DNA of 35,373 bases from CAZZBK01 sp964652155 (lineage in GTDB: Bacteria; Planctomycetota; Planctomycetia; Pirellulales; PNKZ01): the NCBI GenBank assembly GCA_964652155.1, contig CAZZBK010000051.1, forward strand, positions 1 through 35,373. The letters run 5' to 3'. The position numbers and the translations under genes were made by a program. Shown here piece by piece: positions 24,338-32,722 of this stretch (within the stretch, counting starts at the first letter, position 1; each line of letters begins with the position of its first letter). The notes beneath the pieces were generated by a model. The model searched no databases and was not told the origin of the DNA. It saw nothing but the letters and a program-made list of their open reading frames with translations.

Positions 24338-25819
24338 TCAATTCTGCTTGGCGTTGTTCTTGGGCTTGGCTTTGGTGACCGGCTTGGCCGTGGGATAGTT
24401 GTCATAGACCGCCCCTTGCCCGGCCATGCGTGGGTCGTTCTGTTGCTTGAGTTGCGCGAACAGTAACTCACGCAATGCCGTGGCCTTGTCGCGATAGCTG
24501 GCGTCGGCCATCAAATTCTTCACGCAGTCGGGATCGCTCGACAAGTCGAACAGTTCCTCGGCCGGCCGCTTGCCGAAATTGAATTGCCAGTATCGGTCGC
24601 GCTCTCCGAGCGCCTCGACGAGCTGCTTGGTGGGACCATTGTCGGTGTCGAGCAAACCGAGCTCGACGTTGCCACAGGGCCAGCGATCAGGGGCGAAATT
24701 GTGCAGGTAGAGCAAGTTGCCTTGGCGAATGCCACGCACCGGGTAGCCTAGTCCCGCCTCGGTCCCCGGTCGAGCCCGCACGTCGTTTCGTTCGCGGCCG
24801 AGAATCACAAAACTGCGGTCGTGTTGCCGCTCGCCGACGAGCAGATCCAGAAAGTCGACCCCTGTAAAAGGTGCCATGCCCGCCTGTGCTCCGCTGATCC
24901 CATGCAACTTGAGAAACGTGGGAGCCAATGAGATGAAGCTGAGAAAATCGTTCATGCGCCGACCGGGGTTCTTGATCATCTTGGGCCAACGCACGATGAA
25001 GGGTACGTGGTTCGATGCATCGTAGTTGTGTCCTTTGACGCGCGGAAACGGCATGCCGTGGTCCGACGTGACGATCACGAGCGTGTTATCCGCCTCGCCG
25101 CTCTCGGCGAGCACTTTCAACATTGAGCCCACCTGGGTGTCGTAGGTTTCGATCTCGATCGAGTAGTCGAGCATGTCGCGTCGGACGACATCGTTGTCGG
25201 GCCAATAGGCCGGCACGCGCTCGATGTCGCTCGGCTTCTTGTTGGCTTGCACGCCCGAGTCGGGAGCGTAGGGTCGATGTGGGTTGGTGCTGCCGAACCA
25301 GAAGAAGAACGGCTTGCCTTGCGGTCGATCTTTGAGGAAGGCGCGGAACTTTTCGCCACCGTCGTCGTTCTGGCTGTTGCCTCCCGAGGTGGCAAGTCCC
25401 CAGGTGCGACGCGAGCCATCGGTGTTGCTGGCGTCGCCGGGGCCCCAGAACTTGCCCTGCGCGCCGACGTACACGCCCGAGGCGCTCAGCACCTCGGTAA
25501 AGGCCTTGTACTGAGGCGGGAAGATGCATTGATGATTGGCCGCCGCCTCCAGCAGCCACGGGTTGCGACCCGTCAGGATCGAGGCCCGCGACGGGGCACA
25601 CTTGGCCGTGGGCGTGTAGGCGTTCTCGAACACCAAGCCCTGTTGCGCCAGGCGATCGATGTTCGGCGTTTTAGCCCATGTGCATCCGTACGTGCCGAAG
25701 TGGGGCGAGGCGTCGTCGGCAATGCAGAACAAAATGTTCGGTGCCTTGGCCGTGTCGGCCGCCATCGCGACCGTTGCGCTCAACAGCAGGGCCCACATCG
25801 CGCAGATCATATTTTTCAT
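24338..25819 (-). CDS. Sulfatase (formylglycine type, heparan-N-sulfatase-like)
   Basis: This 493-aa protein has a signal peptide (about residues 1-20). The formylglycine motif is C74-A-P-S-R with ILTGR following. Metal ligands fit the DD of IADDASPHFG and the DHG of VTSDHGMPFP. K123 of GKFWGPG is kept, but the His expected two residues later (GKxH) is Trp125. The overall layout resembles the S1_8/N-sulfoglucosamine sulfohydrolase-like group. It would remove sulfate from a sulfated polysaccharide in the periplasm, after Cys74 is converted by a formylglycine-generating enzyme encoded elsewhere. The C-terminal 40 residues are Lys/Pro-rich. It starts 18 nt after the stop of the upstream sulfatase. 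Confidence 0.92.
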   Translation of the reverse strand: MKNMICAMWALLLSATVAMAADTAKAPNILFCIADDASPHFGTYGCTWAKTPNIDRLAQQGLVFENAYTPTAKCAPSRASILTGRNPWLLEAAANHQCIFPPQYKAFTEVLSASGVYVGAQGKFWGPGDASNTDGSRRTWGLATSGGNSQNDDGGEKFRAFLKDRPQGKPFFFWFGSTNPHRPYAPDSGVQANKKPSDIERVPAYWPDNDVVRRDMLDYSIEIETYDTQVGSMLKVLAESGEADNTLVIVTSDHGMPFPRVKGHNYDASNHVPFIVRWPKMIKNPGRRMNDFLSFISLAPTFLKLHGISGAQAGMAPFTGVDFLDLLVGERQHDRSFVILGRERNDVRARPGTEAGLGYPVRGIRQGNLLYLHNFAPDRWPCGNVELGLLDTDNGPTKQLVEALGERDRYWQFNFGKRPAEELFDLSSDPDCVKNLMADASYRDKATALRELLFAQLKQQNDPRMAGQGAVYDNYPTAKPVTKAKPKNNAKQN

Positions 25820-25837
25820 TTTCAGCCGCCTGTCTCG

Positions 25838-27193
25838 TTACGGGGTCGGGTAGTCTTTGCCATCAAAACCGTCGCGCACCGATTGCCGCCACGAATCGAG
25901 TGCCGCGCGCATCTTGAGCACAATCTCCGGGTGTTGGTACGCCAGATTGGTCGTAAACGCCGGATCGGCATGGATGTCGTACAAGGTCGCCTCACGGCCA
26001 TCGGTGGGATGCACCACCAAGCGATACTTGCCGTCGATCCACACCGCTTGAGTATCTTTGACGAAGTCGACGTCTTCAAGCCGTCCCTTCTTGCCCGAGT
26101 TCGCCCGCATCATGAAGCCCAGCGGTTTGCTTCGCTCGGCCAGCTTGCCTTCGAGCAATGGCACAAGGCTGATGCCATCGAGCACGGGCTGATGCGGCAT
26201 CGTGACGCCGGTGATGTCGAGCAGCGTGGGATACATGTCGACATGGCCACACACGACCGAGGTACGAAGCGGCTGCTTGACTCGGGCAGGCCATTCGAGC
26301 GTCGCCACGGTGCGCGCGCCGATCGATATTTTCCCTTTGCCGCTGGGGTCTTGCGACTGTGGCGTAATGCCGCCGTTGTCACTCGTGAACCAGACGATCG
26401 TATGGTCGGCTATGCCAAGCCGTTTAAGCTCAGCACGTAACTCCCCCACGGCCGCGTCGAGGCCGGAAATCTCCCCCAGAAAGTTGCTATTCTTGGCCGA
26501 CTCATCGGCGTACAGGGCTTTGAACTCGGGGGCGGCCTGATGGGGCGAGTGCGGCGAACCGAAGCAAACCTGCGTGTAGAACGGCTGCTGATCGGCCGCT
26601 TGGCGGCGAATGTGGTCGAGCGCCAGACGCATGGTCGCGACCGAGGTGTCTCCTTCAAGCGGCACGGTCTCTTTGCTATCGCCAACTTGCAGCGTCGCGC
26701 CAAGATCGAAAAAGTTAAGCTTCCAGATCGCTTCATCAAAGCCCATCTTGATTGGGCTGGTATCGGTCGAGCCTAGATGCCATTTGCCAAAATGGCCGGT
26801 GCGATAGCCGGCGGTCTTCAGCGCCTTGGCCAGCGTGATCTCTTGCGGACGCATGGCCCCCAAGGCGTGCAGGCCCGTGCGGAAGGGATTACGACCGGTC
26901 TGGATCGCAAATCGGCCGGGCGAACACATCTGCTGGGCCGCGTAGAAGTAATCGAATCGCACGCCGTGCGCGGCCATGTCGTCCAGGTGCGGTGTCTTGG
27001 CACGCGGACTCCCGGCGTAGCCCGTGTCGCGCCAGCCCATGTCGTCGGCGACGACCACGACGATGTTCGGGCGACTCAAGCTCGCGGCCCGCTGCTGAGC
27101 GCTGGCCGCATGACCGCCGACCAACCAGCTCGCCACGACGCACCACGCGGCGCTCAATAAGTGTCGTCGATGGATGACTAAAGCGGAGCGCAT
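25838..27193 (-). CDS. Sulfatase (arylsulfatase A-like)
   Basis: The protein is 451 aa from the ATG at 27193, supported by GAGGTGG just upstream; a longer frame to 27316 would have an implausible N-terminus before the signal. The signal peptide ends near HAASAQ. The formylglycine motif is C90-S-P-G-R, with the usual Ser changed to Gly. DDMGWRDTGYAG gives the metal-binding DD, GKWHLG (K137, H139) is intact, and WFTSDNGG follows. It is likely to release sulfate from a sulfated glycan. It is first in a two-sulfatase operon with a promoter at 27237-27265 and is divergent from the hydrolase at 27339. Confidence 0.92.
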   Translation of the reverse strand: MRSALVIHRRHLLSAAWCVVASWLVGGHAASAQQRAASLSRPNIVVVVADDMGWRDTGYAGSPRAKTPHLDDMAAHGVRFDYFYAAQQMCSPGRFAIQTGRNPFRTGLHALGAMRPQEITLAKALKTAGYRTGHFGKWHLGSTDTSPIKMGFDEAIWKLNFFDLGATLQVGDSKETVPLEGDTSVATMRLALDHIRRQAADQQPFYTQVCFGSPHSPHQAAPEFKALYADESAKNSNFLGEISGLDAAVGELRAELKRLGIADHTIVWFTSDNGGITPQSQDPSGKGKISIGARTVATLEWPARVKQPLRTSVVCGHVDMYPTLLDITGVTMPHQPVLDGISLVPLLEGKLAERSKPLGFMMRANSGKKGRLEDVDFVKDTQAVWIDGKYRLVVHPTDGREATLYDIHADPAFTTNLAYQHPEIVLKMRAALDSWRQSVRDGFDGKDYPTP

Positions 27194-27236
27194 AACCACC
27201 TCGCAGGGACCCAAGCCGGGAGTGAGCGAAGAGACC

Positions 27237-27265
27237 AATATCCGCTCTGAGCAGCGACGGGTCAA
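27237..27265 (-). promoter_or_regulatory. Candidate promoter of the sulfatase operon
   Basis: On the minus strand TTGACC (27260-27265) and GATATT (27237-27242) are 17 nt apart. Start would be near 27230, giving a leader of about 37 nt that contains the Shine-Dalgarno sequence. Confidence 0.6.
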
Positions 27266-27338
27266 TTTATTTGTACGCCTGCGGTCGAGTGACGGCGCGT
27301 TGCTAGCCGGAGGCATCGGCTGCGATTAACATGGTGCC

Positions 27339-29159
27339 ATGCAACACATGATCTTTCGATGGTCGGCCACCTTGGCATGGCTGCTCACGCCGATCTCGCT
27401 CTGCACGGCTCAAGCTCCGCGGACGGTCGAGGCGTTGTGGGCCGAGGTTGATCCGCGCCGGGACCCCCTCGATGTGCAACTCGTGCGGGAATGGGTCGAC
27501 GCCGGCATCCGTTATCGTACCGTGACGTTTCATATTGGCACGTTCAAAGGGACACCCGCCCGCATGGCGGCGTTTTATGCTTTCCCCGAGGGGGGCAAAA
27601 ACCTGCCGGCCCTATTGCACATGCACGGTGGCGGGCAGCGGGCGTTTTTGCACGAGGTCACGTTTTATGCCCAACGTGGCTATGCATGCCTGTCGGTGAA
27701 TTGGGGCGGTCGCGACATGGAGCAAGCCCAGCACGGCGATCCGAACACCGATTGGGGTGCCGTCGATCCAACCCAAACGAATGTGCCCGGCTACCTGAAC
27801 CTGCGACCGGGCGAGAAATACCTCGACCCATTCGAGTCTCCACGCAATAACAACTGGTACCTGCTCACGCTGGGCTGCCGACGCGGCTTGACTTTCCTCG
27901 AACAGCAGCGCGAAGTCGACCCCGCGCGGCTCGGTGCATACGGGCACTCCATGGGGGGCAACCTGACCGTGTACGTCGCGGGGACCGACGCGCGCGTGAA
28001 AGCCGCCGCACCCTCGGTCGGCGGTCAAGGGTACCGCGCCGATCCCTGGCCGCTCTTGCCTCAGGAACGAAAACAACACCCCAACGGCGACCTGGAGCTC
28101 TTCAAAGCTACGATCGGTTTCGAGTCGTTTGCGCCGCGCATCAACGCGCCGCTACTGTGGCTGGGTTCCACGAATGACTTTCATGGCATCATGGACGACA
28201 CATTCCGCACCGGAGCGTTGATTCCGCACGAGCAGGTTCGGTACAGCTTTTCACCGCACCTGAACCATCGCTTCATCGCCGAATGCGCCGTGACGCGCCC
28301 TCTGTGGATGGATCAGTTTCTCAAGCGGTCGTTTACCTTCCCAGCGACGCCGCAATCGTCGTTGGAGTTGACGACCACGACGGGGGTTCCGGAGTTTCAG
28401 CTCACGCCCGCCGCGTCCCCAGCGATCGACCGCGTCCACGTCTACTACGCGGTCGACCCGCATCCGGTGGCACGGTTCTGGCGCACGGCCGACGCCACGC
28501 GCGACGGTGCCCATTGGCGAGCCGCGTTACCGGTCCTGTCCATCGAGCAGCCGCTGTTTGCGTTTGCGAACGTGTATTATCGCCTGGACTCTCCAAGCCC
28601 GTCGGCCCCCTACGATCGTCCCTCAGCCACGTTCGCGTTAAGCTCGCAACTGCATACGGCGACACCGCAAGACCTGCGGCTCGCCAAGGTGCAGGCAACC
28701 GACAAGCCATCGCCGCTCATCGATGATTTTCGACATGGCATGCAGGACTGGTACCAACTGTCGGCCAACAACCCGCACCACTGGGAATTCTCGACGCGCA
28801 AGATCGGCGACCCGAAGTGGCGGGGCGAGCCCGGCCAGCGATTGGTGCTCGACGTACAATCGGAGGTGGCCAACGAGTTGATCGTGATCATCACGACCCA
28901 TTTCTTCCGCACAGCGCGGGGCAAGTCACGCGAGTTTGCAGCGGTCGTTCCCCTGGGCGGAGGAACTGAGGTCCAAGAGGTCACGCTGCACCTGAGCGAT
29001 TTTCGCCCCGTCGACGGCGCGGAACCACTCGAAAACTGGCATGCGGCAGACATCCTCAGCCTGCGCCCCTACCATGACAGCGGGAGCCAACAACTCGGCA
29101 GCAAATCGTGGCGCGGGACGCAACCAAAGTTCCACAGCTTGCGTTGGAGCGGTCCCTAG
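27339..29159 (+). CDS. Secreted alpha/beta hydrolase with C-terminal beta-rich domain
   Basis: This 606-aa protein has a signal peptide (about residues 1-25, ending CTAQA). The hydrolase domain has an HGGGQ oxyanion-type segment and the nucleophile elbow GHSMGG with S204. D280 (GSTNDFHG) and H310 (HLNHRF) complete the triad, so it should be active. It resembles acetylxylan-esterase or dienelactone-hydrolase-like proteins. Residues about 455-606 form a second, beta-rich domain that looks like a carbohydrate-binding or CIA30-like module; that call is weak. It probably deacylates a polysaccharide outside the cytoplasm. It is divergent from the sulfatase operon and convergent with the LacI gene, 32 nt away. 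Confidence 0.88.
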   Translation: MQHMIFRWSATLAWLLTPISLCTAQAPRTVEALWAEVDPRRDPLDVQLVREWVDAGIRYRTVTFHIGTFKGTPARMAAFYAFPEGGKNLPALLHMHGGGQRAFLHEVTFYAQRGYACLSVNWGGRDMEQAQHGDPNTDWGAVDPTQTNVPGYLNLRPGEKYLDPFESPRNNNWYLLTLGCRRGLTFLEQQREVDPARLGAYGHSMGGNLTVYVAGTDARVKAAAPSVGGQGYRADPWPLLPQERKQHPNGDLELFKATIGFESFAPRINAPLLWLGSTNDFHGIMDDTFRTGALIPHEQVRYSFSPHLNHRFIAECAVTRPLWMDQFLKRSFTFPATPQSSLELTTTTGVPEFQLTPAASPAIDRVHVYYAVDPHPVARFWRTADATRDGAHWRAALPVLSIEQPLFAFANVYYRLDSPSPSAPYDRPSATFALSSQLHTATPQDLRLAKVQATDKPSPLIDDFRHGMQDWYQLSANNPHHWEFSTRKIGDPKWRGEPGQRLVLDVQSEVANELIVIITTHFFRTARGKSREFAAVVPLGGGTEVQEVTLHLSDFRPVDGAEPLENWHAADILSLRPYHDSGSQQLGSKSWRGTQPKFHSLRWSGP

Positions 29160-29191
29160 GCCAGGCCAGGTTGATCGCTGAGTCCGATGGT

Positions 29192-30217
29192 CTACACGGA
29201 TCGCCGCGGCGCGCGGGCGGCCGGCGCGGCGCAGGTCGACTCGTGGATGTCGAGCCAGCAACGCAGCACCTCGTGCTTGAGCTGTTGACTCGGCGCGGCC
29301 GATAGCCGACGCTGCAACAGCGCCACCGCCAAGCGACCGACCTCGGGCGTGTTCTGGCAGACGGCGGTGAGTTGCGGGACCAATGCATGGCGCAGCTCAT
29401 CGTCATCGAAGCCGACAATCGACAAGTCTTGCGGAACACGCACGTCTCTCCGCCGGGCCTCGCAGAGCGCGCCGACGGCCGTGAGCGGATCGGTCAGATA
29501 AACGGCCGTCGGACGCGGCTTCATCGACAGGATGCGGCGGATGACTTGCTCGCCTCCGGCGCGGTTGGCTACCACCCGCAGCGAGCAGCGTTCGTCATAG
29601 GGCAACTCGTGCGCGGCGAGCGTTTGCCGGTAACTTGCCAAACGATCCGCGTGGTCAGAGTCGTCGACGACGTGCGTGGCGATGGCAATGCGACGGTGCC
29701 CCAGGCCGATGAGGTGTTCGATCGCCTCGCGGCTCGCGCCGCGCGAATCGCTGTACACGCATGGCAGCCCGGGGGTGTCGAGTCGCGATCCGACGACGAC
29801 GGCCGGGAAGCCCTCGGCGTGGATTTGCTCGGCCATCGACGCCGAGTCGGTGGTGACGCGCAGCAGCGCGCCGCGAACCCCCTTGCGGACGAGCAACTGG
29901 GTCATCGATTCGCCCGGCTCGCGTGAGCGCTGCGCGTCGAGGAGGAGCAGGTCGTCCCCCGAGCCGGCCAGGCCACCGTAGATACCGCTGAGCAGCGCGG
30001 CGTCGAAGGGACTGTCGAGCGTGACGGCCGAAGTGTACACGAGCGCGATGTTCGAGGTCGAACGGCGACCGATCTCGGGCAAATATCCGGCCGCGTTCAC
30101 CGCCGCGAGGACGGCCTGACGCGAAGTGTCGCTGACCCCCGCGACGTTGTTCATCACCCGCGACACGGTGCTGATCGAGACACCAGCCCGCTGGGCGATG
30201 GTTCGGATATTGGTCAC
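29192..30217 (-). CDS. LacI-family transcriptional regulator
   Basis: This 341-aa protein starts at the GTG at 30217, giving TNIRTIAQRAGVSISTVSRVMNN as its N-terminal helix-turn-helix, with GAGG 5 nt upstream. An ATG at 30256 would add 13 residues ahead of the DNA-binding domain and overlap the GH81 gene, so it is less likely. The sensor domain has LIGLGHRRIAIATH and SIVGFDDDELRHALVPQLTAV, typical of the family. It follows the GH81 glucanase gene after 13 nt, probably in the same operon. It therefore may repress that operon and sense a beta-glucan breakdown product (inferred). Confidence 0.94.
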   Translation of the reverse strand: MTNIRTIAQRAGVSISTVSRVMNNVAGVSDTSRQAVLAAVNAAGYLPEIGRRSTSNIALVYTSAVTLDSPFDAALLSGIYGGLAGSGDDLLLLDAQRSREPGESMTQLLVRKGVRGALLRVTTDSASMAEQIHAEGFPAVVVGSRLDTPGLPCVYSDSRGASREAIEHLIGLGHRRIAIATHVVDDSDHADRLASYRQTLAAHELPYDERCSLRVVANRAGGEQVIRRILSMKPRPTAVYLTDPLTAVGALCEARRRDVRVPQDLSIVGFDDDELRHALVPQLTAVCQNTPEVGRLAVALLQRRLSAAPSQQLKHEVLRCWLDIHESTCAAPAARAPRRSV

Positions 30218-30230
30218 ACAAGCCTCGGAA

Positions 30231-32498
30231 TCAGCGATCCTCTCGGGGGATCGCAAACGTCTGAGAAAAAATCGAACGAGCCGGCACCGCGAGATGCCGG
30301 CCGTCCGAAAATTCCACGGTCACGGGATGGGCCGTGGAATTATAAGCTGCGTAGGTTTTCTGGCCACCCTGGACAAACACGGTCGTGAAGGGATGCGTCG
30401 ACGTGGTCGTCGCGTCGACGTGGCCGAGCGTGTTCAAGGTGTGGATCCAGTGATCCATGAAGGCATGCGAGTTGCCTTCCTCGAGTTTGCATTGCGGATG
30501 TTGAGCGAGGTAGGCGACAGCCGGCGCGGGGTCGTGGAGCGCGCCGAACATGAGCACGAGATCGCCCCAACCGGTGCTGAAGTCGCGTCCCCCTTTGCGC
30601 TCAGCAACGATTCGCTCGAAATTCTTTCGCACGTAGTCGGGGTTTCGGCCCATGCTGAGCGAGGCGGGGGTGAAGGGCAACCAGTTGATGCCATGGATGC
30701 AGTCGATCTCGCCGGAGAACCAGGTGCCGAACGCCCCTTTGCCCCCCCACACCATGCCCAAGGCCACCTGCGGAAAGTCGCGCGGGTAGTTTGTGCCCGC
30801 GACGTCGAACCAATACTCCTCGACGGCCGTACGCTCGACGTTGAACAGATAGATGCCCAGATCGCGGAGCGCTCGATTGTCGGTCGCTTCGCCCCAGAGC
30901 ATCACTCCGTACCAGGCATTGAGCGACTCACTCGACGACTCTTGGTTGTTGCCGTCGGCAAAGTTCGCATCGCCCGAGGCCCACGAGTGTCCGGCATACT
31001 TGTCGAAACAGCGGAGGTACGGGAACAACGCATCGCGGCGATCATGCGAGGCAATGTCGCGGATCAGCAACTCCACCATCGGTCCCCACTGTCGGGCCCA
31101 ATCGGCGTCGACCCGGGCGACCTCGGCCGCGGCGCGGATAAAATAGCCGTAGTGAAAATGGTGATCGTTGAGGGGCATGTCGCTGCCGAAGCCGGGGCGA
31201 CTCCCCACGAGCGCGCCCCAGTTCTGGTCATAGTAAAAAACCGGTTGCTCCTTGAGCGGAGTCGCGGTGAACCAACTCTCCAAGCGCCGCTTCAACTCGG
31301 CGATAAACGTCGCGCGCAGCTCGGGCGCGTCGACGACCTCAGCGATGCCACTGAGGCTGGCAAGCGTGCCGAGATACTTGCCATCCCAGTACGAATCGGC
31401 AAACGCTCTTGGCGACTTCTTGGCCTCGGCCTGCAAGTAACCCAGCATCCGCTCACGATTCGCGATCCCCGCGCGGGGCAGCGCCGGCAACACGCCCTGA
31501 ACTATAACCTCGGTCGTGAACCGCTCGCCGACCCCCAGCTTCATAACGCCCCGCACCGATCCATAGCTGAGATCGGTCAATTTGCTCGTCGTGTATTTCC
31601 ACTGATGTGGGTACAACGCAAAGAGGGTCTGCGTCTCAGTCCCTTCGCGCGGCGTACAAACAAAGCGATACGTCGCACGGACCGTGCCGCCGACCACTTC
31701 ATGCTCGACGAGCGTGTCGGTCACGTGCGCATGGGCATATCGAGCGAAGAGCGTTAAGGTCTCGGGGCGATCGTCGGGGAGCACGGCGACCGAGAAATGA
31801 GTTTTTCCCTGGCTACGATTGCTGAACGTCGCGCCGTCGAGGCCACTCCAGGTCGAGCCGCTCGCGCCAAACAAGCCATAGTGGTGACCGTTCACCGTGA
31901 TGCCCAGCACCGCGTCGCTCGCTTTTCCTGACCAGACTTGGGGCGGTTTGGCAAACGTGAGCCGCGGCTCGCCCGATTGAAACAGACAATACACGAACGG
32001 GCTGCCATGACCGAACGAGGCGCGGAGCGCGGCGTGCTCATGGGCCATTACGGCCGTGACGAACCAATCGGAGTAGCCACCGCAATCGGCTCGAGGGAAC
32101 TGAGGGACCGTCGAGTGGCCGATCGTGAAGTCACCGTTCTTCAAGTCGGCGCTGCCAAAGATGCCGGTCTTGTTGCCATGCACCTGCGCGCCCGGGTAGG
32201 CGACGACGAGCCCTTCGGCCGAGCAGCGAACCACGGCCGGATGGGCAAAAAGATTCTGCGAATACGGTTGCCAAACGAGCGAGCTCCACCACTGGTTGGT
32301 GAGCATCGGGCCGCTGACCTCGGCGGTCTTGTAGATCGTTTCGGGCAGAGGCTTGCACAGCTTGGGCCGCATCGTGAGATAGCCCCCCTGGCCGACGCGG
32401 ACGACGGGCTCTTTTTCCGCGGCCACGGCGCGGGGCGCGGGCGCGACGACGAGCGTCAAGCAGAAGACGACGACGGCGAGGGATGGCAAGCGGAGCAT
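30231..32498 (-). CDS. GH81 endo-beta-1,3-glucanase
   Basis: This 755-aa secreted protein has a signal peptide (about residues 1-27). The N-terminal beta region carries LTNQWWSSLVWQ, and the alpha-barrel domain holds the family signatures. MPLNDHHFHYGYFIRAA contains the likely acid D445. NNQESSSESLNAWYGVMLWG contains E520 and E524, where the GH81 catalytic Glu pair is expected; the 75- and 79-residue spacing from the Asp is close to that in known enzymes. It would cleave beta-1,3-glucans such as laminarin or callose-type polymers outside the cytoplasm. No Shine-Dalgarno sequence is visible. A candidate promoter and operator lie at 32535-32569. Confidence 0.93.
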   Translation of the reverse strand: MLRLPSLAVVVFCLTLVVAPAPRAVAAEKEPVVRVGQGGYLTMRPKLCKPLPETIYKTAEVSGPMLTNQWWSSLVWQPYSQNLFAHPAVVRCSAEGLVVAYPGAQVHGNKTGIFGSADLKNGDFTIGHSTVPQFPRADCGGYSDWFVTAVMAHEHAALRASFGHGSPFVYCLFQSGEPRLTFAKPPQVWSGKASDAVLGITVNGHHYGLFGASGSTWSGLDGATFSNRSQGKTHFSVAVLPDDRPETLTLFARYAHAHVTDTLVEHEVVGGTVRATYRFVCTPREGTETQTLFALYPHQWKYTTSKLTDLSYGSVRGVMKLGVGERFTTEVIVQGVLPALPRAGIANRERMLGYLQAEAKKSPRAFADSYWDGKYLGTLASLSGIAEVVDAPELRATFIAELKRRLESWFTATPLKEQPVFYYDQNWGALVGSRPGFGSDMPLNDHHFHYGYFIRAAAEVARVDADWARQWGPMVELLIRDIASHDRRDALFPYLRCFDKYAGHSWASGDANFADGNNQESSSESLNAWYGVMLWGEATDNRALRDLGIYLFNVERTAVEEYWFDVAGTNYPRDFPQVALGMVWGGKGAFGTWFSGEIDCIHGINWLPFTPASLSMGRNPDYVRKNFERIVAERKGGRDFSTGWGDLVLMFGALHDPAPAVAYLAQHPQCKLEEGNSHAFMDHWIHTLNTLGHVDATTTSTHPFTTVFVQGGQKTYAAYNSTAHPVTVEFSDGRHLAVPARSIFSQTFAIPREDR

Positions 32499-32534
32499 GA
32501 AACGCGGCCGTGTGACCTGACATAAAACAGATGC

Positions 32535-32569
32535 TGAAACAGTTTCACTGATAACGCTTCGTGAGTCAA
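32535..32569 (-). promoter_or_regulatory. Candidate promoter and operator of the GH81-LacI operon
   Basis: On the minus strand TTGACT (32564-32569) and GAAACT (32541-32546) are 17 nt apart. The weak -10 lies inside the perfect 6-1-6 palindrome TGAAACAGTTTCA (32535-32547). A further TGAAAC half-site overlaps the GH81 start codon (32498-32503). The placement fits LacI-type repression, though LacI sites usually have an even-length centre. Confidence 0.45.
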
Positions 32570-32722
32570 GTATCTCTCCGGCAGACCATCATCGCATTCC
32601 GTTGCGGTCGGCAGGTGAGATTTAGCCCTCGGCGATCGCAACGCAGTCGCGTACGTCGGGGGGTTGTGGGTTGCGCTCACGGGTGACGATGGCGACCGTC
32701 GAAAGATTGGGTCGAGTAATGG

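Noticed and set aside
25247..26440. A 397-codon plus-strand frame across both sulfatases
   Set aside because: It is antisense to two well-defined sulfatase genes and spans their junction.
30126..31757. A 543-codon plus-strand frame
   Set aside because: It runs antisense to the GH81 gene and the start of the LacI gene, both of which have clear family motifs.
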